Assembly (NCBI GenBank): GCA_963978895.1
Contig: OZ022240.1
Coordinates: 17,237,217 to 17,301,216, forward strand
Reading direction: 5' to 3'
DNA: 64,000 bases
From: Erpobdella octoculata
Taxonomy: Eukaryota > Annelida > Clitellata > Hirudinida > Erpobdellidae
Shown: positions 1-12,289 of the stretch, one piece after another
Position numbering within the stretch: position 1 is the first letter of the stretch
Layout: each line of letters begins with the position of its first letter
The notes under the pieces: generated by a model
The model's input: only the letters and a program-made list of their open reading frames with translations
Told to the model about the DNA's origin: nothing
Database searches by the model: none
Translations under genes and position numbers: made by a program

Positions 1-53
1 CGGTTCAAATTCTCTAATTTCATGCGAGCGAAGCCGCTACGGGCACTGCTAGT
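1..53 (-). repeat. Family X repeat, terminal fragment
   Basis: This stretch is the reverse complement of the family X terminus at 42018-42070, including the CTAGT end and the GCGAGCGAAGCCGCTACGGG core. The repeat continues off the left edge of the window. It marks a fourth copy of a family also seen at 40381, 42018 and 52586. Confidence 0.75.
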
Positions 54-253
54 ATTTATATAGTTATGTCTCTCTATCTGTTGCATTTTCCTATAAAAAG
101 AACATAATTGCACCTCATTGTTTTTCCAAAATAACTTTTTAAAATAATTTAAAAAAAATATTATAGCCTAGGACGTATCCTCAGACATACCAAATGTACG
201 CAAAAAATTTCAGCCGTTTCGGAGGAGTTCAATTTCAAACACTATGACACGAG

Positions 254-648
<395 letters not shown>

Positions 649-800
649 ACTAGCGAGGTACCCGGCGTTGTCCCGGGTTTTTAGAGGTTTTCGATCGTTT
701 TTCTCTCTCGCTCCCGTTTCCTTCCCCGCTTCCTCTCACGCTCCCGGTCGCTCTCTCTTCCCGCTTGTCTCCCGCTTCCGCTCCCTGTCACAGCACCAGA
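649..800 (+). repeat. Family Y repeat, ACTAGC-CCCGGCGTTG terminus
   Basis: Starts ACTAGCGAGGTACCCGGCG and continues into the TTTTTAGAGG and CTCTCGCTCCCGTTTCC blocks. The same blocks occur at 3235, 46092, 51258 and, reversed, at 32561 and 46933. It is a dispersed non-coding repeat; its class is not recognised. Confidence 0.7.
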
Positions 801-1019
801 TAACTAAATTCGACTGTAAATTCGTAAATTATATATGTACACATTTACCAAAGGCCACAATCACGTCAAAGCATCACACATGCCCGCTATGTCAAATCTG
901 GCATCGGTCGTTTAACACCAAGGGGCCACGCTTCAAAGACACTTTTGCCTCGAGCAATCAGCATGTTTGTAGAAGACATGGTTGTAATATACAACAATTT
1001 TATTCGTCACATACAGTAA

Positions 1020-1935
1020 ATAAAACAACTGGAGACAAACTAGTGTTGTTGTCTACGGGCTGTGCAAATCGGGTTCGTCTGCACCCGATAAGCGCAAATC
1101 GGACGACAAATCAAAGATCGAGGAATTGTTAAAAATAATCTTGTGTGATGATGTTGAAATCGTTAACCTGATTAGACAAGGAAAAAGTCAAAGGAGAAGG
1201 CGAAGGCGAACTCGCTGAAGTTGGTGCTAAAAAACTAAAATAAACAATTGAATCTTTTCAAGTTGGTAAAAGAACTTGAGGATGGTGAAGGAAGGAGGCT
1301 TGTCAGCAGTTTTTATACACCGGGACATGACTCCAAAGGAAAGAGAAGCACGAAACTTCCTTGTTGAAAGTATGAAACAGAGAATGCGGGCGGGAGAGAC
1401 AAGTCTATTTATCGTGGGAAACAGGTTCCTGTTGTGGAAAAATTCTGAGGGGCTGCGGCACAGAGGCCCACACCATTCGCGGTTTGGTACAGAAACAAAC
1501 AGATGCATTACATCAATTGAAATGGGCTTGTCGAACGTTCTAAACAAAAAAGGGACTTGACTATTTGATATTTAAATTGTCAGTCAATTGTGAATAAAAG
1601 TGCATCGTAGAAAAATATAATTGCTGAACATGATCTTGATGCCTTTGCAGATGCCGAGACTTTCCACGAATCTTCAGAAGACATCACACTCGCAAGAATC
1701 ACACCGGACGGATAAACGTGCGTGGATCAGGCGCGTGTAAGGAAGCGTTCTGTGAGGTCTGCTGCACAAAACGTGCAATCGTTTGGAACTGCTTTTGGTC
1801 GTTGCTGGGGGGTGAGGTTGCTTCGATTTGCAAAGAATTTTTTTACAGAAGTTTTGATGTTATATAAGCGTCCAACGTTTTTTATTGTATATGAATTAGA
1901 AATTGTTTTGAAGTATGTTACCCTAATGTGACCAA
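1020..1935 (+). pseudogene. LINE remnant: ORF1-like end plus endonuclease start
   Basis: A decayed non-LTR retrotransposon fragment. At 1285-1390 one frame reads VFIHRDMTPKEREARNFL, the C-terminal signature of LINE ORF1-like proteins; the - strand LINE at 50.4-50.6 kb has the equivalent INHDLTPREAEAAYLRR. About 200 bp further, at 1573-1712, a second frame reads LNCQSIVNKSAS, then NIIAEHDLDAFA, then ETFHESSEDITL. This is the start of an endonuclease-exonuclease-phosphatase (EEP) domain with a degenerate ET(W) motif. There are in-frame stops after SAS and after PDG, and frameshifts in ORF1. The RT part is missing. Family assignment (CR1/L2-like) is inference from the order ORF1-like then EEP. 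Confidence 0.65.
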
Positions 1936-3234
1936 GTTATTCAGAAATTCCGTCAGGCTTACGAAATATTATTTTATACTTTTTAGGGCGCGAGAAAATT
2001 ATTGTTTTTTAACAAATGTATTTTTATGATGTAAAATTATTCTCTACTTTTCCATTTTTGAACGCGCGGTAATTGATAATAAAAACAGAAATAAATATTT
2101 CATTACCCCCTTCTTAATTCTGTTCGTCCCAAACAGCATATTCGCTTTTGAAAAATGTGACGCGGTCACGAACACAAAATACCTACATCTTCACTCGTGG
2201 CCTTGACCGCAATTCGCAAAAAACATGGTCAAGTGTTTTGACTGTTTGACGCAGTTTCTTCCCGTCTCGCTGGAGCCTGTGTAATCTTCCAATTCGGCGT
2301 TGTAGGCTTGAATACCACGTAAAATCGCTACATCCCAATCTCCTTACACACGACTCTTGATCACAGCGGGCCACCAGGCTACCGACGGCTCCACGCAACA
2401 CAGGATTGTCGTCAGTGCAGAACTGTCCAACGCTCCAGCTCCACTCCCGCGAGCCACCACAATCGTTAACCAAACCGTCTTTTTATCAAATTGATCAAAT
2501 TGCAGGAGACCAATCTGGCCAATTTAATCCAATGAGCTAAGAAAGGGAGTAAAAATTGAAAATGTAAAAATAAAACAAGAGTAATATGAAATGCTTAAAA
2601 ACGTTACAAGCTAGGCTGTCCATGTTGAGAAAAAAGTCTGGAGTCTAGCAGAATGGCTGTTCACGTTGATAAAAAGAGAAGGAGATTTTGACAAAGTTTG
2701 GTAACTTAATAAGGCAGTTAAATAAAAAAAAACGATAAAACTTGAAGAAGAGACTTTCTATGGAGTTTAAAAAACCCTAAGTAGATGCTTTAAAGTGCAT
2801 TAACATAACGCTTGAGCCGTGGCAGATAGTAAGTTTTATTTTGAACATTTTTCTGATTCAAACACAACAAAATAGCAAAGGGTCAATTTTACCAATCTAA
2901 TCAAGCAGGCTGAAATAGAAAAAAAGTGATATGAAATGCTAAAGTAGTTGTCAGACTGTCCATGTATAGGAGATAGATTTTAATAAAGTTGAAAAAATAG
3001 CATAATAAGCTGCTCATGTAGAAAAAAAAGAGTTGCTAAAGAGTAGGCTGTCCACCTACAGAGAAAGAAGAAGAAAAAGCTAGCAAAAAATTTGCCACTT
3101 GGAGCCTAAGAGAGCTTGCGTAGAAGCTATACCCTATCATGCCTTAATATAATTTCGCAGTCCATGACGAAAAGAAATTTTTAATTTGAGCATTTGTCTC
3201 GTGTAAAGACAAGATGTGATCAATTTTATAATTA
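1936..3234. other. No gene recognised
   Basis: AT-rich sequence. A 96-residue open frame on the - strand (2183-2473) has Cys and Arg scattered through it but no motif I recognise. Between 2610 and 3070 a loose phrase, GGCTGTCCATGTTGA with variants, recurs several times, which suggests old diverged tandem duplication. Confidence 0.5.
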
Positions 3235-3340
3235 ACTAGCGGGGGCACCCGGCGTTGCCCGGGGTTTGTAGAGGTTTTTCTAATGTTTGTCTCTCTCGCT
3301 CCCGTTTCTTTCTTCGCTTTCCCGTTCCCAAATTCATGAA
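3235..3340 (+). repeat. Family Y repeat, terminal fragment
   Basis: Begins ACTAGCGGGGGCACCCGGCG, followed by TTGCCCGGGG, TTGTAGAGG and a TCTCTCGCTCCCGTTTC block, as at 649 and 46092. The remainder of the element is absent. Confidence 0.75.
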
Positions 3341-3500
3341 CGGTGTGAAATATTCATTTTCTGACTTTTGTTAACATATAACATAACATAACATTTATTA
3401 TGGAAATTTAGAAGACTTTAAGCCTAATATAGACAACCACTTTGAATTAAAAATAAATAAATTAAATAACAAAAATAAAAAATAAAAATTAGTATAAAAA

Positions 3501-4330
3501 TTAGTCTCCATGCCTGGATAGCGCCACTTTGAAAGCTGTGGTAGACTCAGATGCTACAGTGTCATCGTCCAAGTTATTCCAGAAATTTATCACCCTAGAA
3601 CTAAAGAAAGTCTCATTAATAGTTTTTTCATGTTTTTAAAGAGCTTAAATCTGTGTCCTCTAGTGCTTTGAATCAGTGGTTGTTCGAAAAACATTGCTGG
3701 TGTTAAATCTTCTTTTCCTGTTATTATTTGTAGGCTTCGATCAAGTCACCCCTATTCTTTTTCCTTTTTTTGAAAATTGTTAAGCCACATGATTGCATCT
3801 TTCCAATCTCGAGGAATTTTTCCAGTTATCAAAGACATGTTCATTATATCTGCTTATTTCTTGTCTTACTTCTAGTAAAAACATGGAATGTAATGAATGT
3901 CTGTTTTTAGGTTCTTTATTAAATATCTTTCGACGCATTCTTTTGTGATAACAACATCAGTTATTTTTTCTTATTTATTCCTCCTTTAAATATGCTCATA
4001 GGTCCCAGTATGTTTTGCATGTCTTCCTCAGTAAAAACTTACACAAATAACTATTTAACATATCAGCTATTTCTTCATCGTTTTCAACCACTTTGCCCAA
4101 CTCATTTTTTAACGGTCCCACTATGTCTTTTCGTTTTTGTTCACTCAGGACATACGCATAGAAACTTTCCTGTCATTTTTAAATTATCCGTCAGCTTTTT
4201 CTCATATTCAATTACTGCCATTTTGGTACTTTTTTTAGTCTTATTTCTTTTTTTGAAATATTTGTTGTACAATTGTTGCAGTATTTTTTTTTGCCTGTAT
4301 ATTGCTTGCAGCAGCAATTTCATTTCGAAG
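3501..4330 (-). pseudogene. LINE reverse-transcriptase remnant, internal deletion
   Basis: Read on the - strand, 4200-3900 gives EYEKKLTDN, then IVGPLKNELGKVVENDEE, then ADMLNSYLCKFF. This is the linker before the RT domain in CR1/L2-type LINEs, where the new-nucleotide strand motif is usually preceded by a GPL..dG phrase. 3790-3501 gives TPAMFFEQPLIQSTRGHRFK, then FFSSRVINFWNNLDDDTVAS, ending RHGD and a stop at 3501. This is the conserved C-terminal end of the same LINE type. The RT palm between them is missing, and several frameshifts are present. It is a dead copy oriented opposite to the LINE remnant at 1.0-1.9 kb. Confidence 0.7.
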
Positions 4331-4690
4331 TGCTTAGAATCTTTTCCATGCTTTGATATTTGCTCTTCTTTTTCTTAAGAATTATCTTGTTATCTATAGC
4401 TGTTTCTTTAAAAAAAAAATTCTTAATGGGTATTATTTCTTGAATGACTCCCTCCAAGCATTTTTTTAATAACATCCACTGATTCATTTTTTCTCATTAT
4501 ATTCATATCGTTTATTCTGCTTCGTACTTTGTTATAATTTGCTTTAAAATAATTATAACTAATTTGAGAATTCATTTTCAAGTTGCAATCTTGCAATATA
4601 ATTTCAAACTTATAATTTGGTGGACACTAGTATATATAATGAAAAGGTTCTCATACAGTGATAATCTCTGTAATGTTTTCCTCTGTTGTT

Positions 4691-4790
4691 CAGGGCCGGA
4701 TTAAGTCATTTTAGTGCCCAAGGCATAAACCCACATGGGTGCCCCCTACTGCCCGGGGCCCCTGATCTTTCACTGCCCGTGACCGCTGGT
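4691..4790 (+). mobile_element. Possible hAT-type terminus
   Basis: Starts CAGGGCCGGATTAAG and is followed by a G/C-rich stretch (GCCCGGGGCCCC). CAGGG-CGGAT starts are common in hAT elements. I found no matching inverted end downstream, so this is a solo or decayed end. Confidence 0.35.
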
Positions 4791-4799
4791 ATGTTTAAA

Positions 4800-7085
4800 A
4801 TTATGCAAAGAGAACAGTTGTTAACAAATATATATGTAGTTGTAGTACAAACTATCACTCATAAAACCTACAATAAATTTGATTTGATTTCTGTATTAAA
4901 ATTTAGTTGTTTCTGGACTTAAATTTGTTCAGATGAAACATAGCGTTATTTTTACTCGAATGTGAATAATAGTTAATAGCATAGTTAATAGTTTAAATAG
5001 TTCCTCATTTCGATGTATCGTTTTGAAAAGTTTCAAAATTTACGATGAATGTTGTTTTCTTCCCTAATTCAGGTAAAAAAAATTTTTGGTCAAAGCCAAA
5101 GTATTAAAATTTTGGAAAAATGTTTTGTTTTTTATAGGGTTTTCCCACGGTTTTTAATAATTTTTTAATTATTTACAATTTTTAAAGCTATGTGAACATT
5201 TTTTTATTGAAAACCATAATTAAGAACTTTGGCAAAAAATTTCTGGTGAGTGCCGCCACATTTTCGGCTTTTTTAAGCAGAAAAAGGGGAAGTGCAACTA
5301 ACTAAAAGTAGGTAAACATGGAGAATAGCGGCAGAAATTGTTTTCGGTGTTTTTAATTATTTTTCCCTTATAATAATTATATTTTTGTAATCACAATAAT
5401 AACTTCAATTTAATGATCCAAGCAGTTTATTATTTTTTTTATAATAAAATTCTCTCGGAAAACTCTCGAAATGCGCCAGAGAACCACAACAAAAACTATG
5501 AATAGCGCAGTCGACAGAAACGGTTTATATAGCGTAATAAAAAATAAAGTTATTTGCAAAAAAAACATAAAAATCACAAGCTAAAATATTAATCACGCAG
5601 TCAGATTAACATTATTTACAGAAAAAATGACAGTTTATTTAAGTCCAAGCAGTTTTTCAGAGAAAGATAAAACTGGATAGTTTTCAATTAAAGAAACAGA
5701 GTTCCAGCAAAGAATTTGCCACCTGGTTTGAAACTACGGAACTCAAATTCACTTAAATAAGTTATTTATTTCTTTAAAAATATTTTATAAAAACTCGCAC
5801 AAATAATTTCTTTTACATTTTATTTCACTTCACTTCACTTTTAGTCAGTTTTTTGTGTATGAGAATAATTGTTTTTCTACTACCTGACGCTTTTCTGGTG
5901 TTAACTTCTTTTTTAATTATAATTTTAAGAAATTAATTGGATCTGTCAATTGCTAATTTATTTTTTTTTCTAATTATAATAATTTTATAATAGAGAAATA
6001 ATTAAAAACACCGAAAATAATTTGTGCCGCTATTCTCCATGATTACGCAAAATAATTAAAGCTAAAAAAGACGACTAAGACTGAGGTGAACCTTTTTCTT
6101 GAAGATTTTGATTTAAATCATTACAATTTTCAGTTTTGGCTTCCATTACAACTAATTCAAAAGCAGTGATCTAAAAACCACAAGACTTAATAATTTTGAT
6201 TCAAAGAAAGTAATTTTTTTATATATCTTCCATCCTGGGCTGTTAACAATACTTTTAAAAGTATTGACCATACCAATAGCAATATCATACCAATATCAAT
6301 ACGAAATTTTAAAGTTTTGTTATTGACAATGCTTTAAACAATACCTTTTTCAAACTCGAACAATTTTCACTGAAAGTCATTTTATTTTAAAGCTTGCATT
6401 GAATGTCACTTGTTCATCAAAATATATAACACATATTATCTTAAAAAATATAATCTACCATTTTGCTAAATGCAAAAATAACAACATTTCAAAATGTTCT
6501 CTGGACATGCTTGTTCGGAGTGGTAAGAATATTCTGTCGCCCAATGAAAATAATCATTCCACAGCTGCACTAGCAGGCAATCTAGTATTAAGAGTAACAT
6601 ATAACTGGTCTGTGTGCAGATAATGATTAAAAAAGATAAAACTGATGGGTTGTCTGCTGAATAATGGTTTATTTTTTTTCAATCTGGATCACAGTCTAAT
6701 TTCTGTCTCTTAGGTAAAATGAAGCAAAATACTTTTAAGACAAATCATCTGTCCATGACAAGATTGATTGATTGTTTGAATTTCCACCTTTTTTCTTTTT
6801 ACCAAGATTAATTGAGGCATCAATTCCAGTCTTCAATGCTGCCCTAAACTGACTATTTTTCTCATCATTGAGCCAACATAATTTGAAACTAGAATGCACA
6901 ACAGCAGCCAGTTGCTCATCGTTAATGTTCATAGCATCTTCAAACCTTTGATTTATTTCAATCTTTAGAACATTTATGAGAGATTCTACCAGTGTTAATA
7001 GAGAATGAACATGTGTATTTTTCTTCTTGTAAAATATCCAAAGCACGTGCTACTGGTTGCATTGCTCTAACATATTTAATAGATA
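4800..7085. other. AT-rich, no gene recognised (outside the foldback)
   Basis: Apart from the inverted-repeat element at 5318-6041 nothing coding is visible. Open frames at 6399-6623 (+) and 6735-7046 (-) have no family motif. Codons are dominated by A/T and there are no plausible exon chains. Confidence 0.5.
5318..6041. mobile_element. Foldback / MITE-like inverted-repeat element
   Basis: The left arm (about 5318-5395) begins CATGGAGAATAGCGGCA and runs into GTTTTTAATTATTT. The right arm (about 5965-6041) is its reverse complement with few mismatches. The arms are about 75 bp and the spacer about 570 bp of AT-rich sequence without coding potential. I saw no clear target duplication. Confidence 0.7.
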
Positions 7086-7093
7086 ATTTTTAC

Positions 7094-8331
7094 TAGGGAT
7101 GTCACGGGTACCCGATTTCGAAGTTCAGTACTACCCGGTCTTTTTTGGCTACCCGAAACCGAACTTTTGAAAACGTGAAACCCGAACGAGAAACTCAAAC
7201 CCAAAATTTTGTAAATGAGAAACCAGAAACCGGTGTTTAAAAATTTAAAACCCGAACCCCGAGATTTAAAAATTTTAAAACAATCCCTGAGTTTTCAAAA
7301 CTTGGTTTATCTAATGAAATCTAGTATTAAAAATCACTTTTAGGCATTTTGTTTCACGAACAACATTTTTTCAGCAGTGTGATTCAATCAATAAATGAGT
7401 AGCGCCTCTCAACAGTTGCTTAGATAGAACGCTGGTTAATTGGTAGATAAATAGCGTTTAGTTATGATCAGCTATGTCAGAAAAGTTAGCTAATTTTATT
7501 TACCTCTGGAGCAGATCTTCCTTAGCTGAAAACTATTTTACACACAAATACAAATAATACCAATCCGTTAAAAGAGTTATAACACAAACAACAACTAATC
7601 CTTTGACACAAATTGGTCTAGTGGCTGAGAGACCGGCTTGGGTATCTTAGTACCCGTGTTCGATTCCATGTTTGGTGGAGTAGTTTTCTTGAGCAAGCAA
7701 CTGACTAACTCATATTCGATCAGGTATACTCAGCCTTTCATTCTTAACTGGTCAATAAATGAGTGTTGAGTTGTATATATTTCATGTAGCGACACCCAAA
7801 GTCTCATGACATATTACAACAATATTTAATACATTTTATAAGTTTTAATGACTGGATCTAATTTTTGACAAAAGCGTCCTTTAAGTATAGTTGTCTATTA
7901 ATTTAAACTTCAAATAATTTGAAGGCACTTAAAAACCATTTATTTTATGTTATATTTACAGAATTTGTTATGATCAGAACGAGACACTCATATGTAATGC
8001 TAGACCAATTTAAGAAAAAGAGCTATTTTTAAACAGATTTTAGGAAAATAAAATAAAATTATTGATAACATTGAACAACATAAGTATTTGCTCTAGTACT
8101 TATGTTGTTTATTATTGTAATACAGAACTTCCCAAATATTCCACTTAATCCATTTAGCCAACAATAAAATATATATTAGCGCTAAGATCACTCTCCAGCG
8201 CATTTCCAAAATTATGAAAATTGTACTACCCAACCCGACCCGAACCCGAAGGTTTTTAATTTTGAAACCCGAACCTGGTTTTTGGAAAAATGAAAACTCA
8301 AACCCAAAAAGTCCTACCTGTGACATCCCTA
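7094..8331. mobile_element. hAT-like non-autonomous element, CCCGAA family copy 1
   Basis: Termini are TAGGGATGTCACGGGTA on the left and, inverted, TAGGGATGTCACAGGTA on the right. Flanks are ATTTTTAC (7086-7093) and GTTTTTAC (8332-8339), a 7-of-8 match consistent with the 8-bp duplication of hAT elements. Subterminal regions are loose arrays of CCCGAA. No transposase is present. The interior contains a tRNA-derived SINE. A second copy of the same family lies at 34784-36070. Confidence 0.8.
7612..7790 (+). mobile_element. tRNA-derived SINE inside the hAT-like element
   Basis: TTGGTCTAGTGGCTGAGAG matches a pol III A box, and GTTCGATTCC about 35 bp later matches a B box. The spacing is that of a tRNA gene. 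The predicted cloverleaf is poor and the sequence continues into a non-tRNA body, so this is a SINE and not a functional tRNA. Confidence 0.6.
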
Positions 8332-8579
8332 GTTTTTACCAAACTAAAAAACCTATCGACTATCGTTAGCTCTTAAATGTGTCATCGATGGCCTTTTCGA
8401 TACTGACAGCCAAAAGCATTGGTAATGGCAATAACGATGTTACAAAAGTAACGGTGATTATATCACTGTGATAGCGATGCTGTGATATTAAGTCCTGCTT
8501 CCATCAAATAAGTGTCATCATCACAGCGTTTCTACTTGATCGTTTCATGACACACTCTGATCTCACGGGTTAACATCTA

Positions 8580-8910
8580 GAGTTGCCTGGCCGACTCTCA
8601 AACAGTGCAGAGTTCTCGTCATCATGGCTTCAAGGGAATCATCTTGAAAGCTTCTGGTTGGCATCTACGACGTCGGCATATCAGACCACTATCTCTTGCA
8701 CTGAACAGCAAGGTTGTCACCTGCTTCTGCACGCGTCACAGATGGAACGGTCTGGACGAGTTTCGAAGACAGATTCCTCTACATTATACCTCTTTGTGAG
8801 CCTATAAATCCAAACGAGATGGCTGCTTTATTGAACGATGAATTTACGAAGATAGCCGATCGTTTCGTGCCAGCCACATTGTTCGTCTTCGGCCTCGAGC
8901 GTCGATAGCT
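8580..8910 (+). pseudogene. LINE endonuclease C-terminal remnant (tentative)
   Basis: Frames mixed by indels read GISDHYL (around 8670), then LNSKVV, then RHRWNGLDEFRRQI. This resembles the SDH motif and following R-R-W region at the end of the EEP endonuclease of CR1-like LINEs. Several frameshifts and a stop interrupt it. No RT follows. Confidence 0.45.
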
Positions 8911-9234
8911 ATTTGTGCTATTGGCAGTGCGTGCCAAAAACGGTATGCTAACAATAACACAAGTGGCTATTGACAGTACATGCTGAAATTGTTTAAAATT
9001 GCTTTAGCAGTTGAATTTTTCATTCCTAATGAGCCAATTTTATAAAATTACTTCTACGTTCGGTTATTCAGAAAACAAACAGTAGTCAAACTTTCTCGAC
9101 CCCCACTTTGGTGGGAATACAGAAGCAGGCATTTATAATAACTTATTGCAAATTATTCTACTGTGATGGTGTAAAATGGTTATAACACAGTTTCTACCGT
9201 ATTTTGAACTTCTTTAGTTGTTTTTTAAGCGATG
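8911..9234. other. No feature recognised
   Basis: AT-rich spacer between the LINE remnant and the MULE element. No open frame or repeat is recognised. Confidence 0.4.
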
Positions 9235-9575
9235 CTATTCACTAATGTCTATTCATCAAGAGGACTATTCATCGAATATTTAATTTTGAAGCCACTCTCC
9301 TCCAACAACCTTTATCAATATAAATATCAAGATATTTTCAGTGGAAAATTATTTGATGTATTTTTAAAAGACAGTTCTTTATCTTTGTCAAAAATATATA
9401 CATGATTATTTATTTTAAAGTCTGTAATAAATTTTAAACTTATCATTAATTTATAAAAAAATAGGGATGGCAACACTCATGTATGGAATTACAAAGTGTA
9501 GTAAGAAGACAGTTATTCATTTAAATTATGAATATTGGAGAATTCGTGAAAATTCTAAAGGACAGCTGTAACAAG

Positions 9576-10867
9576 CATCAAGTTTTTAACTGTAAGGCGA
9601 AAATGAAGACAGAAGGTGATGTAATCATTTGAGAACAGTCTCCGGATCACACTCATAATGGCAATGTCGCAACGGCTCTCTCTTGCAAAGCAGTTGGGGA
9701 GATGAAGACCAAAATGACGGAAGCGGTCGCCACACCAAGCTCTTCTTCAGGTGCTGTAATGGCTGGTCTTGATCCACATGTGTTGATGGCATTACCTAAA
9801 CGCACCTCTCTGAATCGTGTTCTTCGTCGTCATCGTCAAAAAGTCTTGTCATCTGATAGCAATTTTCAAATTCTTCTGCCAACACCGACTGATCTCAACT
9901 TTGAATTTCCGATGAGATTTGATGATCTACTGCTGTTTGATTCGGGTCCTGGAGAAGATCGGCTACTCATTTTGGGTGACAACATTCTTCTGGATGGGAT
10001 AACGAGGTCTGACATTTTGCTCACCTATGGAACATTCAAGGTTGTTCCAGCCATCTATTTCCAGCATTTCACCATCCACTTCCAATTCATCAAAATTGTC
10101 AACCCAGCGGCATTATATTGCTTGCTGGCCAACAAATCTAGAGTCACATATGACCGTCTTATAGATCAGATCAAGATATTGGTACCAGCTGCATCAACGA
10201 AGATCCTGGTCGATTTTGAATCAGCTGCAATAGGGACTTTCTCTGCTGGATATCCAGAAGCTTCTATAACCAGATGTTACTTCCATCTCAACCAAAGTGT
10301 TCTTCGAAAAGTCAACAAGCTAGGTATGAAAACCTAATATGACAGCGACGATGCACTATGTGTTAGCGTAAGGTGTTTACCGTCTCTGGCACATATTCAA
10401 TGGATGACGTGATGGAGGTATTCGATTTCCTGGCGGAATCCTTGCCCTAGCATGAAAAGATGAATGAGCTCCTGTCATATTTTGAGCACACATACATCAG
10501 AGGAAGACGACTACAGGGCAGGCGTATCAATTATGGTCCTGCTGCATTTCCAATACCAATGTGGAACCAGTACGAATCTGACGGCGATGGCATCGCTTGT
10601 ACTACGAACATCGTCGAGGGATGGCATCATGTAATGCAATCTCTTTTCATATGTGATCATCCTACTCTGTGGTTGTTGATCGAAGGACTTCAGAAGGACA
10701 GCCGAAAGCAGAAGGCAGCTTTCTTGCAAGGTGAAGCTGCAATGGAAGAAGTCGGTGTCATGAAATATCGTGACTTGGTCAGAAAAGTTCAGCGTGCAGT
10801 GAATGGATACAGAAGAGCAGACGTTTTGACATATCTGTGTGCTATTGCACATTTGTCTCACACTTAG
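9576..10867 (+). pseudogene. FLYWCH / MULE-type transposase
   Basis: A Mutator-like transposase relic. 9576-9700 reads QVFNCKAKMKTEGDVII, a stop, then SPDHTHNGNVA: the second half of a FLYWCH zinc finger (C...HTH). 9702-10337 is open and contains GTFKVVPAIYFQHFTIHF and later ILVDFESAAIGTF plus CYFHLNQSVLRKV, the MULE domain with its second catalytic Asp and C2H-like FHL block. After two stops the frame resumes at 10460 with CTTNIVEGWHHVMQS, the conserved C-terminal segment. The first catalytic Asp, normally in D-G-T-F, is Tyr here (YGTF), so the protein would be inactive even without the stops. Insect and cnidarian MULEs share this domain order. Confidence 0.85.
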
Positions 10868-11039
10868 TAAGGTATAACCAACATTTTGTGTATATAGCTA
10901 CAAACTATAACTCATGCAATAACCAGAAACATTTCATATTATTTTAGATCATACATTACATTTTTATTTTTTTATTGTTTTGTAATGTTTTTTACTGGTT
11001 GTATCTAGACTCCATAGATAAACCATAATATTATTCTAA

Positions 11040-11288
11040 TATATAGTATAAAGTATTTGGATGCAAGCACAGTAGCACTTTAAATTTGATATAATATACT
11101 CTATATTTTGGTAACATATTTTGTTTTAAAATAACATTTTAGACAATTTTATTAACTTTTTTGATCAATAGTCCGCTTGATGAACACACATTAGATGAAC
11201 AGTCCTTATGATGAACCGTCCTCTTGATGAATAGTTCTTTAACGAATAGTCCCTTGATGATTTGTCCTTTGATGAACAGTCCTAGAAT
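11040..11288 (-). repeat. MULE family A terminal arm (right)
   Basis: Reading inward on the - strand, the arm starts GATTCTAGGACTGTTCATC and carries seven to eight 14-15 bp units. Then follow TTACCAAAATATAG and GCTTGCATCCAAATAC, the same order as at 380-648. Confidence 0.85.
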
Positions 11289-11291
11289 CAA

Positions 11292-11759
11292 TTTTTTAAC
11301 CCCCTCCCCCTTGGGACCCTTATGTAATTAATGAATCACCCCTAAGTGGTTGGAAAGATGGTTGAAAGACGAATTAAATGGTTCAAAGAATTTTTCAAAA
11401 TTTCAGTAAACGAAAAAATATTAGCCAAAAACGGTCAGTCAAGAAGTAGTTAGTTGTTGCTCGTGTAAAAATTAAGCAAACTAGTTCTGCCATGATAATA
11501 AATAAGCATTTATTTAGAAATGGAAATGCAGTTTGGAAACTATTGTTTGTGTTTGTGGTTTATTCAGTCAAAGTTTGTCATGATGCTGCCTGGTTAGTGC
11601 CGGTGCATCCGAAGATTTGGCCGCTGTCAAACTGATATCTAAGGTTTATCTCAACCAAATTTTCGACTGTAAAAGACTCGAGCATCTGATATCAGTTATA
11701 GTTAATTTTTACTGCTGTTATTCGTACTATCAAAAGATTTGTGTATCTTTAGTTTGCTA
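11292..11759. other. No feature recognised
   Basis: Non-coding spacer between the MULE and the SINE. It starts with a C-rich run and has no motif or repeat that I recognise. Confidence 0.4.
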
Positions 11760-12035
11760 TTAGTAATAATATTAATAATTGCATTTAAAGCGCCTGACAG
11801 GCACTGGGAAGCAGCATGTTTCATATGCTGCTCTTTATTACTACCCAGCCTAGGCTGGTATTCATTTGTCGACCACAAGTGGGTGAAAGGATGAGTTGAC
11901 CTGAGCTGTAAGAGTGAACTCCTGCCCAAGGAAGTCACACGATGTGTGATTCCGCATTGGAATCGAACCTGAGACTTCAAGCATAGAAATCCAAGACTTT
12001 ACCACTTTATTCTTTATCACCATGTTTCTATTGTG
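11760..12035 (-). mobile_element. tRNA-derived SINE
   Basis: On the - strand an A-box-like TAAAGTGGTAAAGTC is followed by CAGGTTCGATTCC (B box) at 11960-11975. A body with GTCGACAAATGAATACC follows, and a tail with CAGGCGCTTTAAATGC and then AT-rich sequence. The GCGC-TTTAAAT tail recalls the 3' end of the CR1-like LINE at 48.8 kb (GCGCTATATAAAT), so that LINE could supply its reverse transcriptase (inference). Confidence 0.65.
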
Positions 12036-12289
12036 GTGATATGTTATGTTACCAACTAATGGATTTCTGCTGATGAATTTGTTGTCTGTTTGAATGTTAA
12101 AAAATGGTTTGATTGATTAACTATGTTTTTTAAGTATCCTTAGAACGATGTATTATATTCAGTGGAAGTTCAAGCAAAAACATTGGAAATAATTTATTTT
12201 TCTATTCTCCACCTTAACCGAAATTTCTTTTCAGTGCAAATTTTTGCATACACTAATTTACCAGTTTCATTACATAAGTTCTATCTATG

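Larger units (their letters stand above)
9235..11291 (+). mobile_element. MULE transposon, family A (defective)
   Basis: The right end (11040-11291) is a complete arm of iterated GGACTRTTCATCAA units (inverted here). At 9245-9280 two related units, CTATTCATCAAGAGGAC and ACTATTCATCGAA, may be a decayed left end. Between them lies one broken transposase gene. Alternatively, the left end is the well preserved arm at 380-648, making a 10.9-kb unit with other elements nested inside. The short version fits one transposase gene better; the long version fits the arm similarity better. Confidence 0.7.

Noticed and set aside
2183..2473. 96-residue - strand frame as a gene
   Set aside because: No recognisable domain, no splice partners and ordinary length for chance frames in this region.
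7612..7690. Functional tRNA gene
   Set aside because: A and B boxes are present but the acceptor and anticodon stems do not pair well, and the sequence continues into a SINE body.
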